Shown: positions 8,258 through 17,093, numbered from the stretch's first letter. The stretch is 64,000 nucleotides of DNA from Flavobacterium weaverense (GCF_003688495.1 NZ_REFH01000014.1:1-64000), one strand, 5' to 3'. Notes: generated by a model not told the origin, from the sequence alone. Translations and numbers: made by a program.

Positions 8258-9993
8258 TTACGCATCTAAATCTAATCCAAATGTTGTTCTTAAAAGTTCG
8301 ATATTTGGATTTATTTCACGAAGTCTATTGTAGCGATCTTGATCATTAAAACTTCTTTTATTCTCAATGCTTTCATTCACTATAATTTCAATAGTAATAT
8401 CATGATTGTGCAGATGTCCTTTCAAATGTCCTAATAATCCATTCAGTTCTTTTTCAAAATCTAATTTAGATCCTTCGTTTGGTAATTCAAGAGTAATTGC
8501 TGTACCATTAAGTTTTGGATCATTAATAAGCAGAAGTGATTCCATTATTTTAAAACCGCGATCTCCCAGACGCTGTGCATATTTGTTCCACTGCAAAAGC
8601 ATTTCAGTCTCATTAAAAGATTCCGTAGGTAACTGAGAAACTTCTCTAACGATTCCTTTCGTACTTTCTTCTAATGCTTTTTTGGCTCTAATGCTTGCTA
8701 GCGAAAATGCAGAAACTTTTGGTTCATTTGATGCAATAATTGCGCTTGCTGCAGTCTTGATTGGAACAGGAATAGCTTTAGGTTCTATTACCGTCACTGG
8801 AGTTGGTAAAATAGCAGTAACCGATTCACGCTCGACTATTTCACTTTTTTGAGTTTTATTAGTGTCAACAATTGAGTAATCATTTTTCCTATAATAAGTA
8901 GGTGGAATTATAAATTGCTCAACTTTTTTTTTTCTCCATCAAAAGTGATAGAGGCAAGTTGCATTAAACAAAGTTCAACAAGAAGGCGTTGATTTTGACT
9001 TAGCTTATATTTTAAATCGCAGTCATTTGCTATTTCAATGCCTTTTAAAAGAAACTCTGCATTGCACTTTTGAGCTTGAATACCATATAGTTTTTGAGCT
9101 TGCTCCCCAACTTCTAATAAAGATAAAGTAGCTGGAGTTTTTGAAACCAATAAATCTCTAAAATGAGAGGCTAAGCCAGATACAAAATGGTGTGAGTCAA
9201 AACCTTTTGAAAGGATTTCATTGAAAGCTAATAATAATTCAGGAATTTTATTTTCTAAAATTAAGTCAGTTACAGTGATATACGTTTCATAATCTAGAAC
9301 ATTCAAGTTTTCTGTAACGGCTTGACGTGTCAAATTTTTTCCACAGAAAGAAACTACTCGGTCAAAAATTGACAAAGCATCACGCATAGCGCCATCTGCT
9401 TTTTGAGCTATGATATGCAATGCATCATCTTCAAAGGCGACACCTTGACTCGTAGCAACTTCTGCTAGATGTTCTTTAGCGTCTTTAACAGTGATTCTTT
9501 TGAAATCAAATATTTGACAGCGCGACAAGATAGTTGGAATAATTTTATGTTTTTCGGTCGTAGCCAAAATGAAAATAGCATGCTTAGGTGGTTCTTCTAG
9601 TGTTTTTAAAAATGCATTAAAAGCAGCTGAAGAAAGCATGTGAACCTCATCTATGATATAAACTTTGTACTGGCCAGTTTGTGGCGGAATGCGGACTTGA
9701 TCTATTAAATTACGAATGTCATCAACGGAGTTGTTAGAGGCAGCATCTAATTCGAAAACATTAAATGCAAAATCTTCTGCTGGATCGTCGTAACCAGGTT
9801 GATTAATTTTTCGAGCTAAGATACGTGCGCAGGTAGTTTTACCAACACCACGTGGCCCAGTGAATAGTAATGCTGAAGCAAGGTGATTGCTTTCAATAGC
9901 ATTCAATAAAGTATAGGTAATTGCTTTTTGTCCTACTACATCTTTAAATGTTTGAGGACGATATTTACGTGCCGATACTACAAATTGTTCCAT
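8258..9993 (-). CDS. dnaX: DNA polymerase III subunit tau, made by -1 frameshift at an A10 run
   Basis: The long product needs a -1 shift (or one extra transcribed A) at the A10 run, 8924-8933. Reading then continues as VEQFIIPPTYYRKND and on to a stop at 8258-8260, giving about 578 residues. The shifted frame is open for roughly 220 codons and ends FGLDLDA. Its sequence has the low-complexity linker plus folded tail expected of a tau C-terminus, which tethers polymerase and helicase at the fork. The zero-frame context is A AAA AAG, the same slippery heptamer used in E. coli dnaX. A homopolymer sequencing error that split a normal full-length gene is the main alternative. Confidence 0.75.
8908..9993 (-). 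CDS. dnaX: DNA polymerase III clamp-loader subunit gamma (zero-frame product)
   Basis: The AAA+ clamp-loader ATPase has Walker A GPRGVGKTT, Walker B IIDEVHM, the sensor-1 region ATTEKHK and the SRC motif (SRCQIF). The zinc-binding cysteine cluster usual between Walker A and B in E. coli DnaX is absent; as far as I recall this is normal in flavobacteria. Translation in the zero frame ends at 8908 just after the A-run (EKKKLSNL), giving 361 residues: the three clamp-loader domains without the tau tail. I prefer the start MEQFVVSARKYRP at 9991-9993 over an ATG seven codons upstream, because a TATATTTG -7 box at 10012-10019 would put transcription start downstream of that earlier ATG. Confidence 0.9.
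   Translation of the reverse strand: MEQFVVSARKYRPQTFKDVVGQKAITYTLLNAIESNHLASALLFTGPRGVGKTTCARILARKINQPGYDDPAEDFAFNVFELDAASNNSVDDIRNLIDQVRIPPQTGQYKVYIIDEVHMLSSAAFNAFLKTLEEPPKHAIFILATTEKHKIIPTILSRCQIFDFKRITVKDAKEHLAEVATSQGVAFEDDALHIIAQKADGAMRDALSIFDRVVSFCGKNLTRQAVTENLNVLDYETYITVTDLILENKIPELLLAFNEILSKGFDSHHFVSGLASHFRDLLVSKTPATLSLLEVGEQAQKLYGIQAQKCNAEFLLKGIEIANDCDLKYKLSQNQRLLVELCLMQLASITFDGEKKKLSNL
8924..8933 (-). promoter_or_regulatory. A10 programmed slippage / frameshift site in dnaX
   Basis: Ten A residues on the coding strand follow GATGGAG and precede GTTGAGC. The zero frame gives GAA AAA AAA AAG and stops five codons later; one extra A restores a long open frame. The run is long enough for polymerase slippage as well as ribosomal -1 slippage. 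No strong downstream stem is obvious (only CCTA/TAGG), which favours transcriptional slippage. Confidence 0.7.
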
Positions 9994-10011
9994 AGGATTT
10001 TTATTCGAAAG

Positions 10012-10019
10012 CAAATATA
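10012..10019 (-). promoter_or_regulatory. dnaX -7 promoter box
   Basis: TATATTTG on the minus strand is a perfect match to the Bacteroidota TAnnTTTG consensus, 18 bases before the chosen dnaX start. No convincing -33 TTG is visible at the usual distance. Confidence 0.5.
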
Positions 10020-10149
10020 GCTTTTAATTTAAAGATGGAAAAATTTAAATATTGAAAGATGTTGTATAAATCAAAGCACCTTTAAGTAGTATAGATTCTA
10101 GCTCAGATAGAAGTGAAAATACTTAATTAATATCCAAAAAAAATAGGGC

Positions 10150-10200
10150 TGGAAATTAAGATTGCACCGTCCCGAAGCTTCGGGAGCGGGAAATAGCTTC
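10150..10200. repeat. Palindromic intergenic element
   Basis: A perfect 14-bp palindrome CCCGAAGCTTCGGG lies at 10171-10184, GC-rich against a very AT-rich background. On the minus strand it is set in a context (CTATTTCCCGCT ... TGCAATCTT) that resembles small dispersed elements I have seen in Flavobacterium genomes. It lies between two minus-strand genes and could be a mobile REP-like element or a strong hairpin. Only one copy occurs in this window. Confidence 0.5.
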
Positions 10201-10253
10201 AAGTACTAAATTAGCAAATGATTTGGTTAAATTTTGATTCTTTTTTAACTGAT

Positions 10254-10553
10254 TTATTGCTCTCGACCTTTGATAGTAATTTCTATTAAAATACGTGCCG
10301 CGTCACTTTCAGAATTAGCAGAAAAACCAGTTACAAAAACTCCTTTTTTACCTGAAATGGATTTGATTCCATAAACAGTTGCCTCATCATCAGGATTACT
10401 GTCCCCCTCATATCGATAAACATGTTGAATTTCGCAATTTTCTGGATTCGTAGTTATTTCACTATCATCAATATTAAAGTCATAGGTAAATCCCATCTCA
10501 TTTAGTTCAGCAAGTGCTTTGATTACTGTTTTATAGTGGTATATATTTGACAT
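10254..10553 (-). CDS. Small conserved acidic protein of unknown function
   Basis: The 99-residue product has no signal peptide or membrane segment. It starts [17 protein letters not shown] and contains a [21 protein letters not shown] core followed by KGVFVTGFS. This pattern recalls a short Bacteroidota family often labelled phosphoribosylpyrophosphate synthetase, but it has none of the PRPP-binding motifs of that enzyme and is far too short, so I do not use that name. The acidic composition and the YEG-DPDD core are its only distinctive traits. It stands alone between dnaX and rnpB. Confidence 0.75.
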   Translation of the reverse strand: MSNIYHYKTVIKALAELNEMGFTYDFNIDDSEITTNPENCEIQHVYRYEGDSNPDDEATVYGIKSISGKKGVFVTGFSANSESDAARILIEITIKGREQ

Positions 10554-10639
10554 AATAATTAAAATTTAATATTGATTTATAAAGATAACCAATTTAAATT
10601 TAGAGGGTTGTAAAAGAGTTGTTAAAGTAGGGCACGTAA

Positions 10640-10674
10640 ATTGAGGAACCAACACAAAAAAAATTGTAGATTTG
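10640..10674 (+). promoter_or_regulatory. rnpB promoter
   Basis: The -7 box TAGATTTG at 10667-10674 fits TAnnTTTG exactly, and an ATTG at 10640-10643 lies 23 bases upstream as a possible -33 element. The predicted start, about six bases after the -7 box, coincides with the first base of helix P1 of RNase P RNA near 10679. Confidence 0.7.
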
Positions 10675-10678
10675 CGGC

Positions 10679-10981
10679 ACAGACCGCCTTATCGCCACGT
10701 TTATAGCGTGGAGGAAAGTCCGGACACCACAGGGAAGCATAGCGGGTAACACCCGTCGGTTCGTTTAGGCGAATTAGGACAAGTGCAACAGAAAGTATGT
10801 ACAGGTAATGCTGTAGTGAAACCAGGTAAACTCTATGCGGTGAAATATCAAGTATATCAGCATTTAAGGGCGTCTCGTCCGTTGCTGAAGGGTAGATAGC
10901 TTGAGTCACGCAGTAATGTGTGATCTAGATAAATGATAAGGCCACACTTTAGTGTGGACAGAATCCGGCTTATAGGTCTGT
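10679..10981 (+). ncRNA. rnpB: RNase P RNA, bacterial class A
   Basis: This is the catalytic RNA that matures tRNA 5' ends. The diagnostic 5' core GAGGAAAGTCCGGACACC, the ACAGAAA and GGTAAAC segments, and the 3' core ACAGAATCCGGCTTATAGGTC are all present in order. Helix P1 closes as ACAGACC (10679-10685) with GGTCTGT (10975-10981). The length of about 303 bases is normal. A T9 run at 10983-10991 directly after P1 fits a terminator. The open reading frame on the opposite strand is a shadow. Confidence 0.97.
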
Positions 10982-11152
10982 ATTTTTTTTTACTTTAAAA
11001 CTTCCTTTTGAAATAGATAATTTTGAAGATTTTTTTCAGAGATGAAAAGATTTTTTCAAAAATATTGGTTGCCTCCAAGTTGGTACTATTTTAGATTCAA
11101 TGAAAAATCTTGAAACTCGTTTTTTTTAAATTCTCAAATTAAAAGATCAACT

Positions 11153-12937
11153 TTAATCGATGGTCATCGATTTTAGCTTTGTTCGATACGCTTCTAATGC
11201 AGTTGACTTTGAGATAAAGCCATAGTATTTTCCATTTTTTAGAACAGGCAAATAAGCAACTTTTGATTTCTCAAATTTGTTCATTACCGTTTCCATACTT
11301 TCATCCTGTGAAACAATTTCGCCAAGTGGCAACATTACCTCTTTAACCTTTGTATATTTAACGCGGTACGTATTGAAAATTATTTCTCTAATTGTATTAA
11401 AATGCACAATCCCTATTAGGTTTTGATCTGCATCTACAACTGCAAAAATCACTTGATTGGAGTGAGAAATTAAATCAACCACTTTCTCTAAACTTTCGTC
11501 TGGAGCAACAGTTAAAAAATCAGTTTGTATGATTGAATTGGTTTCTAAAGTTGAAAGTACATTCGTGTCTTTATTGCTAGTAAATGCATGACCTTTTTCT
11601 GCTAAGTTTTTAACATCTAAAGAGTGCTTTTCAAAACGACGCGAAATTGCAAAGCTTATTGAGGCTACAATCATCAAAGGAATCATCAAACTGTATCCGC
11701 CAGTTATTTCGGCAATCAAAAATATAGCTGTTAATGGCGCGTGGAATAAACCGCTTAATATTCCTGCCATTCCAACTAGCGTAAAATTACTCACTGGTAA
11801 TTTAGCAAGTCCAATAAGATTTACAAATTTCGAAAAAAAGAATCCTAAGTAGGATCCTAAAAATAGGGAAGGAGCAAAATTACCTCCATTACCACCACTA
11901 CCTAATGTAATTCCAGTTGCAAATACTTTAACCATCATGGTACAACCTACAAATAGTAAAAGTGCCCAACTGTTATCTCTAAAGCCACTAAACAAAGTGT
12001 TGTCTAATAATTTTCCAGGATCATTGTCAGATAAGGTTTTAATCGTTTCATATCCTTCTCCAAAAAGTGATGGAAAAATAAATATTAGCACTGCTAGAAT
12101 AGACGAGCCAAACAATGCTTTTTTATAGGGCGAAAGTTTTAGTCTACTGAAGAAATGTTCCACACGACCAAAATTCCGAGAATAGTAAACTGAAATCAAT
12201 CCCGTAAATACACCTAGAAGAATATAAAAGACAATATTATGGTAGTCAAAATTTTCTTGTTGTCTAAAAGACAATAATATAGTTTCGTCTAGCGCGATTA
12301 CTGAAACTAAAGCCCCAGTAGCTGCGGCAATCATAATTGGTGTAAACGCCGCGATACTTACATCTACTAGTAGAACTTCAATAGCGAATAAAACTCCAGC
12401 GATAGGTGCATTAAAAGCGGCTGCAATTCCTGCGGATACTCCGCAACCTATTAGTAAGGTTCGATCTTTATAGGATAGTTTATATTTCTTAGCGTAGTTA
12501 GATCCAAATGCCGCTCCAGTAATTACAATAGGGCTTTCTAGACCAGCTGATCCACCTAAACCCACTGTTAGCGAGCTTGTTAAAATTTGGGCATACATTT
12601 GTTTTTCAGGAATGATACTTGCTTTTTTAGCAACGGCATAAAGTATCTGTGAAGTTCCTTTTTGTATCGTACCTCCCAATACTCGTTGTACTACAAAAAC
12701 AGTAAGCATAATACCAATAATGGGTAAAATACTATTGATGAAACCCAACTTTGAAATCGTAGTGACGTAAGTTGCAAAAGTAAAAACCCAATGTGCAAAA
12801 GTTTTTAAAACTATAACCGCTAATGCAGAAGTGATACCAACTAAAACAGCAGATAAAAATATAAACTGTTTAGGTGTTAACAACGACTGCGCAATCGCAA
12901 TTATAATTTGTAATTTAGAAATATATTTTTTGAACAT
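11153..12937 (-). CDS. ClC-family chloride channel/transporter with CBS domains
   Basis: This is a 594-residue inner-membrane protein. The ClC core occupies about residues 1-430 with many membrane helices. The gating glutamate region reads GLGGSAGLESP, the counterpart of GREGP, so the gate Glu is kept. The second anion-binding loop reads GGNGGNFAPSLFLG. Two CBS domains follow in the last ~130 residues (for example LTVAPDESLEKVVDLISHSN and MLPLGEIVSQDESMETV) and probably sense nucleotides. Channel versus Cl-/H+ exchange cannot be decided safely here. It has its own promoter and is not part of an obvious operon. Confidence 0.93.
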   Translation of the reverse strand: MFKKYISKLQIIIAIAQSLLTPKQFIFLSAVLVGITSALAVIVLKTFAHWVFTFATYVTTISKLGFINSILPIIGIMLTVFVVQRVLGGTIQKGTSQILYAVAKKASIIPEKQMYAQILTSSLTVGLGGSAGLESPIVITGAAFGSNYAKKYKLSYKDRTLLIGCGVSAGIAAAFNAPIAGVLFAIEVLLVDVSIAAFTPIMIAAATGALVSVIALDETILLSFRQQENFDYHNIVFYILLGVFTGLISVYYSRNFGRVEHFFSRLKLSPYKKALFGSSILAVLIFIFPSLFGEGYETIKTLSDNDPGKLLDNTLFSGFRDNSWALLLFVGCTMMVKVFATGITLGSGGNGGNFAPSLFLGSYLGFFFSKFVNLIGLAKLPVSNFTLVGMAGILSGLFHAPLTAIFLIAEITGGYSLMIPLMIVASISFAISRRFEKHSLDVKNLAEKGHAFTSNKDTNVLSTLETNSIIQTDFLTVAPDESLEKVVDLISHSNQVIFAVVDADQNLIGIVHFNTIREIIFNTYRVKYTKVKEVMLPLGEIVSQDESMETVMNKFEKSKVAYLPVLKNGKYYGFISKSTALEAYRTKLKSMTID

Positions 12938-12957
12938 TATGACTTTTTAAAGGATTG

Positions 12958-12987
12958 CAAAACTACTATTATTTTAAAGGCATCAAA
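12958..12987 (-). promoter_or_regulatory. Promoter of the ClC gene
   Basis: On the minus strand TTTG (12984-12987), an 18-base spacer and TAGTTTTG (12958-12965) match the Bacteroidota TTTG-N17~23-TAnnTTTG promoter. It lies 20 bases ahead of the ATG at 12937. The -33 box overlaps the hairpin at 12980-13000. Confidence 0.65.
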
Positions 12988-13000
12988 TCTTTTTTGATGC
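12980..13000 (-). terminator. Probable terminator of gamma-glutamyltransferase gene
   Basis: GCATCAAA (12980-12987) pairs with TTTGATGC (12993-13000) across a five-base loop, downstream of the stop at 13123. The tail on the minus strand (CCTTTAAAAT) is only weakly U-rich. Confidence 0.4.
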
Positions 13001-13122
13001 TTCTTTTATACTTTATTGTTTTGAAATACTTTTGATCGTAAAATCAATGCTGCATTTTCAATTGCATTAGTACTATAATTTTGATGGAATATCTATCAGA
13101 TAATTTATTGAATACTTCTTGA

Positions 13123-14808
13123 TTAAAAACCTACAGCTGCATTATCATTTCTTCTGTCTGCACCACCCTCCAATTTTCCAGTAGGTAGACGTAGAATAGC
13201 ATCAACTTGCCCTATAATTTCTTTATCTTTTTCGTTTACGAAATAGGATTTTTTCTTTAAATCTTCAAGCACTTCTTTAGAAAAGGAGTTTGGTTCAAAA
13301 GTAATTACGTCGGGAAGCCATTGATGATGAAAACGAGGTGCATCAACTGCAGCTTGCATACTCATTCCAAATTCATATACGTTTAAAATAGTTTGTAAAA
13401 CTGAAGTAATAATAGTTGAACCGCCCGGTGTTCCTACAACCATAAAAAGTTTACCGTCTTTTTCAACAATTGTTGGTGTCATCGAACTCAACATTCTTTT
13501 CTCAGGAGCAATGCTGTTTGCCTCGCTACCTGTCAATCCGTAAAGATTAGGAACTCCTGGTTTAGCACTAAAATCATCCATTTGATTGTTCAAGAAGAAA
13601 CCTAATTCATCACAATATAATTTTGAACCATAATTATCATTTAATGTAGTCGTCGCAGAAACAGCATTTCCAGCCGCATCAACGATCGAGTAGTGCGTAG
13701 TTTGGTCACTTTCATATCCTTTAATTGCTCCAGGAGCAATATCAGATGATTTTGATGCCTTGTCAAATGAGAAAGTTTTCATTCTCTTTTCTAAATAGGC
13801 AGGGCTTAATAATTCTTCAACAGGCAATTTCACAAAATCAGGATCACCTAAATAAAAGTTTCTATCTGCATAAGCTCTTCTTTCTGCTTCAGTAATTACT
13901 TGAATAGTTTTTAAACTATTATGCCCCATTTGCGATAAATTGTAGGGTTCAATCATTTTCATGATTTGGTTCAAACAAATTCCGCCGCTGCTGGGTGGTG
14001 CCATTGAAGTTATTTTTAATTTTTTATACTGAAAAGTGACTGGATCTCTCCATTTAGCTTCGTATTTTTTAAGATCTTCCATGGTAGCATTTCCACCTTT
14101 TTTACTTAAAAACGCAACTAGTTTTTGTGCGGTTTCTCCACTGTAAAATTCGTCACGTCCATTTGCCGCAATTCTTTTAAAAGTAGCAGCTAGAGCAGTG
14201 TACTTGATAGTGTCGTTCTCTTTGTAAACTTTCGAAAAAAGACTATTTCTACCATTTCTTTTAATAAACACTTCTCTATTGTTATTTAAACTTTGCGCTT
14301 GATTTTTTGTAACAACTACACCTCTTTCTGCAAGTGCGATAACAGGTTTTAATATTTCGCTTATTGGCAAAGAACCAAGTTTTTTATGGACTTCAAATAT
14401 CCCCGCGATTGTACCAGGAATTCCAGATGCTAACGCTGTCTGAGTACTTTTACCAGCGATTACATTTCCTTCTTTATCAAGATACATATCTTTTGAGGCT
14501 GCTAGCGGCGCTTTTTCTCGGTAATCAATTGTGCCAGTTTCACCATTTGCTTTACGGTAAACCATAAATCCACCTCCACCGATATTTCCTGCCTGAGGAT
14601 GAGCTACAGCTAATGCTAATTCAGTAGCGACCATCGCGTCAAACGCATTTCCACCTTTTTTCATGATTTCCACCCCAATTTGAGAAGCTTCTTCACGAGC
14701 AGAAACTACCATTGCTTTTGAAGTTACTAAACCTGTTGGTTCTACTGTTTTTTCATTGGATTTACAGCTTAAAAAAGCCAAGGCAAAAAGAAGTATTAAC
14801 TTATTCAT
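13123..14808 (-). CDS. ggt: Gamma-glutamyltransferase, lipoprotein
   Basis: The enzyme transfers or hydrolyses the gamma-glutamyl group of glutathione and related peptides. The 561-residue precursor begins with a lipoprotein signal (LAFLSC, Cys15), so it should be anchored in an envelope membrane. The self-cleavage site and catalytic threonine are in DQTTHYSIVD; cleavage before the first Thr of TTHYS releases the small subunit. Downstream substrate-binding segments such as LSSMTPTIV and VGTPGGSTIITSV are kept. The start overlaps the upstream gene by four bases, so the two are co-transcribed. Confidence 0.95.
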   Translation of the reverse strand: MNKLILLFALAFLSCKSNEKTVEPTGLVTSKAMVVSAREEASQIGVEIMKKGGNAFDAMVATELALAVAHPQAGNIGGGGFMVYRKANGETGTIDYREKAPLAASKDMYLDKEGNVIAGKSTQTALASGIPGTIAGIFEVHKKLGSLPISEILKPVIALAERGVVVTKNQAQSLNNNREVFIKRNGRNSLFSKVYKENDTIKYTALAATFKRIAANGRDEFYSGETAQKLVAFLSKKGGNATMEDLKKYEAKWRDPVTFQYKKLKITSMAPPSSGGICLNQIMKMIEPYNLSQMGHNSLKTIQVITEAERRAYADRNFYLGDPDFVKLPVEELLSPAYLEKRMKTFSFDKASKSSDIAPGAIKGYESDQTTHYSIVDAAGNAVSATTTLNDNYGSKLYCDELGFFLNNQMDDFSAKPGVPNLYGLTGSEANSIAPEKRMLSSMTPTIVEKDGKLFMVVGTPGGSTIITSVLQTILNVYEFGMSMQAAVDAPRFHHQWLPDVITFEPNSFSKEVLEDLKKKSYFVNEKDKEIIGQVDAILRLPTGKLEGGADRRNDNAAVGF

Positions 14809-15389
14809 AGGGTTTTAATTTTTTCGTTCGAAAATAATATTAATTCTTTAAAAAACTCAGTAAATTCATTCTCAAATTCTGAATAAAATTCAGAAAGTTC
14901 CTCCGTTGCAAACCGCATCTTAGACTCATTTTTAGTCCTGCTGTCCATTTGCGTCAGAATGTGTTTGATACCATCTACTGTTCGATACGTTACTAGCCAG
15001 TTTTCTTTGAGTAATATTGGCATTATTCGTACCACTCTCTCGGAAAGATGGCTGTAATTAGTATGCAGTGATTGATAGAATTCTTCAACAAATTCTTCTA
15101 ATTTTTCTGAGTGATATTTATTCCAATTTTTAGCTAAAAAATGATCGTATAATACATCGACTATTACACCAGCATAATGGTGATACCTTTCATGAAGTCG
15201 TTTTGTACTTTTTCTAAAAATGGGATGTGCGTCTGTAAAAGTGTCAATTGCACGGTGCAAAATTATTCCTTTTTGGATTTCGGCAGGATAGGATTCAAAT
15301 TGTTTTCCTCGAATTCCATCTGCCATAAAATTGCCTATTTTTAGTAATTCATTGTCGCCAGAAAGATAAATATGTGCTAAAAAATTCAT
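14805..15389 (-). CDS. ACP phosphodiesterase-like protein
   Basis: The 194-residue protein starts MNFLAHIYLSGDNELLKIGNFMAD, the hallmark start of the AcpH family. In E. coli this enzyme removes the 4'-phosphopantetheine arm from acyl carrier protein. The conserved HRAIDTFTDAHP segment with its His and Asp residues is present. The role in this organism is inferred; flavobacterial members are not well studied. It overlaps the downstream ggt gene by four bases (TGA/ATG), which indicates an operon. No partner that explains the pairing is visible. Confidence 0.8.
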   Translation of the reverse strand: MNFLAHIYLSGDNELLKIGNFMADGIRGKQFESYPAEIQKGIILHRAIDTFTDAHPIFRKSTKRLHERYHHYAGVIVDVLYDHFLAKNWNKYHSEKLEEFVEEFYQSLHTNYSHLSERVVRIMPILLKENWLVTYRTVDGIKHILTQMDSRTKNESKMRFATEELSEFYSEFENEFTEFFKELILFSNEKIKTL

Positions 15390-15397
15390 TCGCCTAA

Positions 15398-15433
15398 ATT
15401 AAGAATTTAAATCCTACTTTTTAAATTCTTAAT
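15398..15433. repeat. Perfect 14-bp inverted repeat in a divergent promoter region
   Basis: ATTAAGAATTTAAA at 15398-15411 is the exact inverse of TTTAAATTCTTAAT at 15420-15433, with an eight-base spacer. It lies between the divergent AcpH-like gene and glmM, 24 bases upstream of the glmM -7 box, and could be an operator or a cruciform-prone site. Confidence 0.5.
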
Positions 15434-15456
15434 GACTTTTATAGACTGCCAATTAT

Positions 15457-15464
15457 TATATTTG
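15457..15464 (+). promoter_or_regulatory. glmM -7 promoter box
   Basis: TATATTTG matches TAnnTTTG and lies 43 bases before the glmM ATG. The -33 element is not clear. Confidence 0.45.
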
Positions 15465-15507
15465 TAAATAATTTATATTTATACTTCAATAATTTAAACT
15501 CTAATAA

Positions 15508-16896
15508 ATGACTTTAATTAAATCAATTTCTGGGATTCGAGGAACAATAGGTGGTAAAGTAGGTGATAATTTAACTCCAGTTGATGCTGTTAAATTTGCC
15601 TCTGCATACGGAACTTGGTTGAAGGAGTACAGTGGTAAAGAAAAACTAACTGTAGTTGTAGGTCGTGATGCAAGAATCTCTGGACCTATGATTCACAATT
15701 TAGTAGTTAATACATTAATAGGTTTAGGAATTGATGTAATCGATTTAGGTCTTTCTACAACACCTACGGTTGAAGTTGCTGTGCCTCTTGAAAAAGCCGA
15801 TGGTGGAATAATATTAACGGCATCTCATAATCCTAAACAATGGAATGCATTAAAGTTGTTAAATGAGAAAGGGGAATTTTTAGATGGAGACGACGGAGCA
15901 AAAATTCTTGAAATTGCAGAAGCAGAAGCATTTCACTTTTCAGATGTTGACGATTTAGGTGAAATCACGATTAATGATGCTTACATGGACATTCATATTG
16001 ACGAAGTATTGAATTTGCCTTTAGTTGATATCGATGCTATTAAAGCTGCTAAATTTAAAGTTGTAGTGGATGGTGTAAATTCATCAGGAGGAATAATCAT
16101 TCCTCGATTACTAAAATTAATGGGTGTAGAAGTAGTAGAACTTTATTGTGAACCAAATGGACATTTCCCTCACAATCCAGAACCGTTAAAAGAACATTTA
16201 ACGGATATCTCAGAATTAGTTGTAAAGGAAAAAGCTGATTTAGGAATTGTTGTTGATCCAGATGTAGATCGTCTAGCTTTTGTTTGTGAAGACGGTGAAA
16301 TGTTTGGTGAAGAATACACATTAGTTGCTTGTGCAGATTACGTTTTAAGTAAAACACCAGGTAACACGGTTTCAAATATGTCTTCGTCTCGTGCATTAAG
16401 AGATGTGACTAAAGTTCATAACGGAAACTATGAAGCAAGTGCTGTAGGAGAAGTGAATGTAGTGAAATTGATGAAGAAGAATAATGCTATAATTGGTGGC
16501 GAAGGAAACGGAGGAATTATTTATCCTGAGTTGCATTATGGTCGTGATAGTTTAGTAGGAGTTGCTTTGTTTTTGACACATTTAGCTAACAAAAAAATGA
16601 CTGTTTCTGCATTGCGTGCATCGTACCCAGAATATTATATGAGTAAAAATAAAATTGAATTGACACCTCAAATTGATGTTGATGCAATTCTAGTTGCAAT
16701 GACTGATAAATATAAGGACGAAGATATTACAACAATTGATGGTGTAAAAATTGATTTTGCTGAAAACTGGGTTCACTTAAGAAAATCGAATACGGAACCA
16801 ATTATTAGAATATACACAGAAGCAGCCACTCAAGAAAAAGCAGATGCATTAGCTTTGCGCATAATTGATGAAATTAAAGCAATCGCTGGAATATAA
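15508..16896 (+). CDS. glmM: Phosphoglucosamine mutase
   Basis: GlmM converts glucosamine-6-phosphate to glucosamine-1-phosphate for UDP-GlcNAc, cell wall and LPS synthesis. The 462-residue cytoplasmic protein starts with SISGIRGTIGG, has the phosphoserine motif TASHNPKQWNALK (catalytic Ser106), the magnesium-binding loop DPDVDRLAF, and the substrate-phosphate loop LRKSNTEPIIRIYTEA near the C-terminus. It is followed by a strong terminator at 16921-16960, so it is monocistronic. A phosphomannomutase/phosphoglucomutase activity is the usual alternative for this superfamily in Bacteroidota. Confidence 0.9.
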   Translation: MTLIKSISGIRGTIGGKVGDNLTPVDAVKFASAYGTWLKEYSGKEKLTVVVGRDARISGPMIHNLVVNTLIGLGIDVIDLGLSTTPTVEVAVPLEKADGGIILTASHNPKQWNALKLLNEKGEFLDGDDGAKILEIAEAEAFHFSDVDDLGEITINDAYMDIHIDEVLNLPLVDIDAIKAAKFKVVVDGVNSSGGIIIPRLLKLMGVEVVELYCEPNGHFPHNPEPLKEHLTDISELVVKEKADLGIVVDPDVDRLAFVCEDGEMFGEEYTLVACADYVLSKTPGNTVSNMSSSRALRDVTKVHNGNYEASAVGEVNVVKLMKKNNAIIGGEGNGGIIYPELHYGRDSLVGVALFLTHLANKKMTVSALRASYPEYYMSKNKIELTPQIDVDAILVAMTDKYKDEDITTIDGVKIDFAENWVHLRKSNTEPIIRIYTEAATQEKADALALRIIDEIKAIAGI

Positions 16897-16920
16897 CAAA
16901 TATAGTTTTTTAAATAAATT

Positions 16921-16960
16921 ACCCTTTCATGCATATGTTATGAAAGGGTTTTTTATTTTT
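16921..16960 (+). terminator. Rho-independent terminator of glmM
   Basis: ACCCTTTCAT (16921-16930) pairs perfectly with ATGAAAGGGT (16940-16949) and is followed by a T-rich run to 16960. It begins 24 bases after the glmM stop. Confidence 0.9.
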
Positions 16961-17093
16961 CGAAAGTTGAAATACTTTTTACTTCTCAAACTAGATGTTA
17001 AATCTTATAAATTTATCAGTAAAAGAGCATTTATTTCGCGACTATTTAGTTTCTATTCAAAAGAAAATGCTAAATGTTTAATATTAACAAAAG

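Noticed and set aside
8258..8797. A separate 179-residue gene starting at a GTG
   Set aside because: The frame continues upstream without a stop to the A10 run of dnaX, has no start signal of its own, and is best explained as the tau tail.
10622..10909. A 95-residue frame on the minus strand
   Set aside because: It is antisense to the highly conserved RNase P RNA and includes its invariant core.
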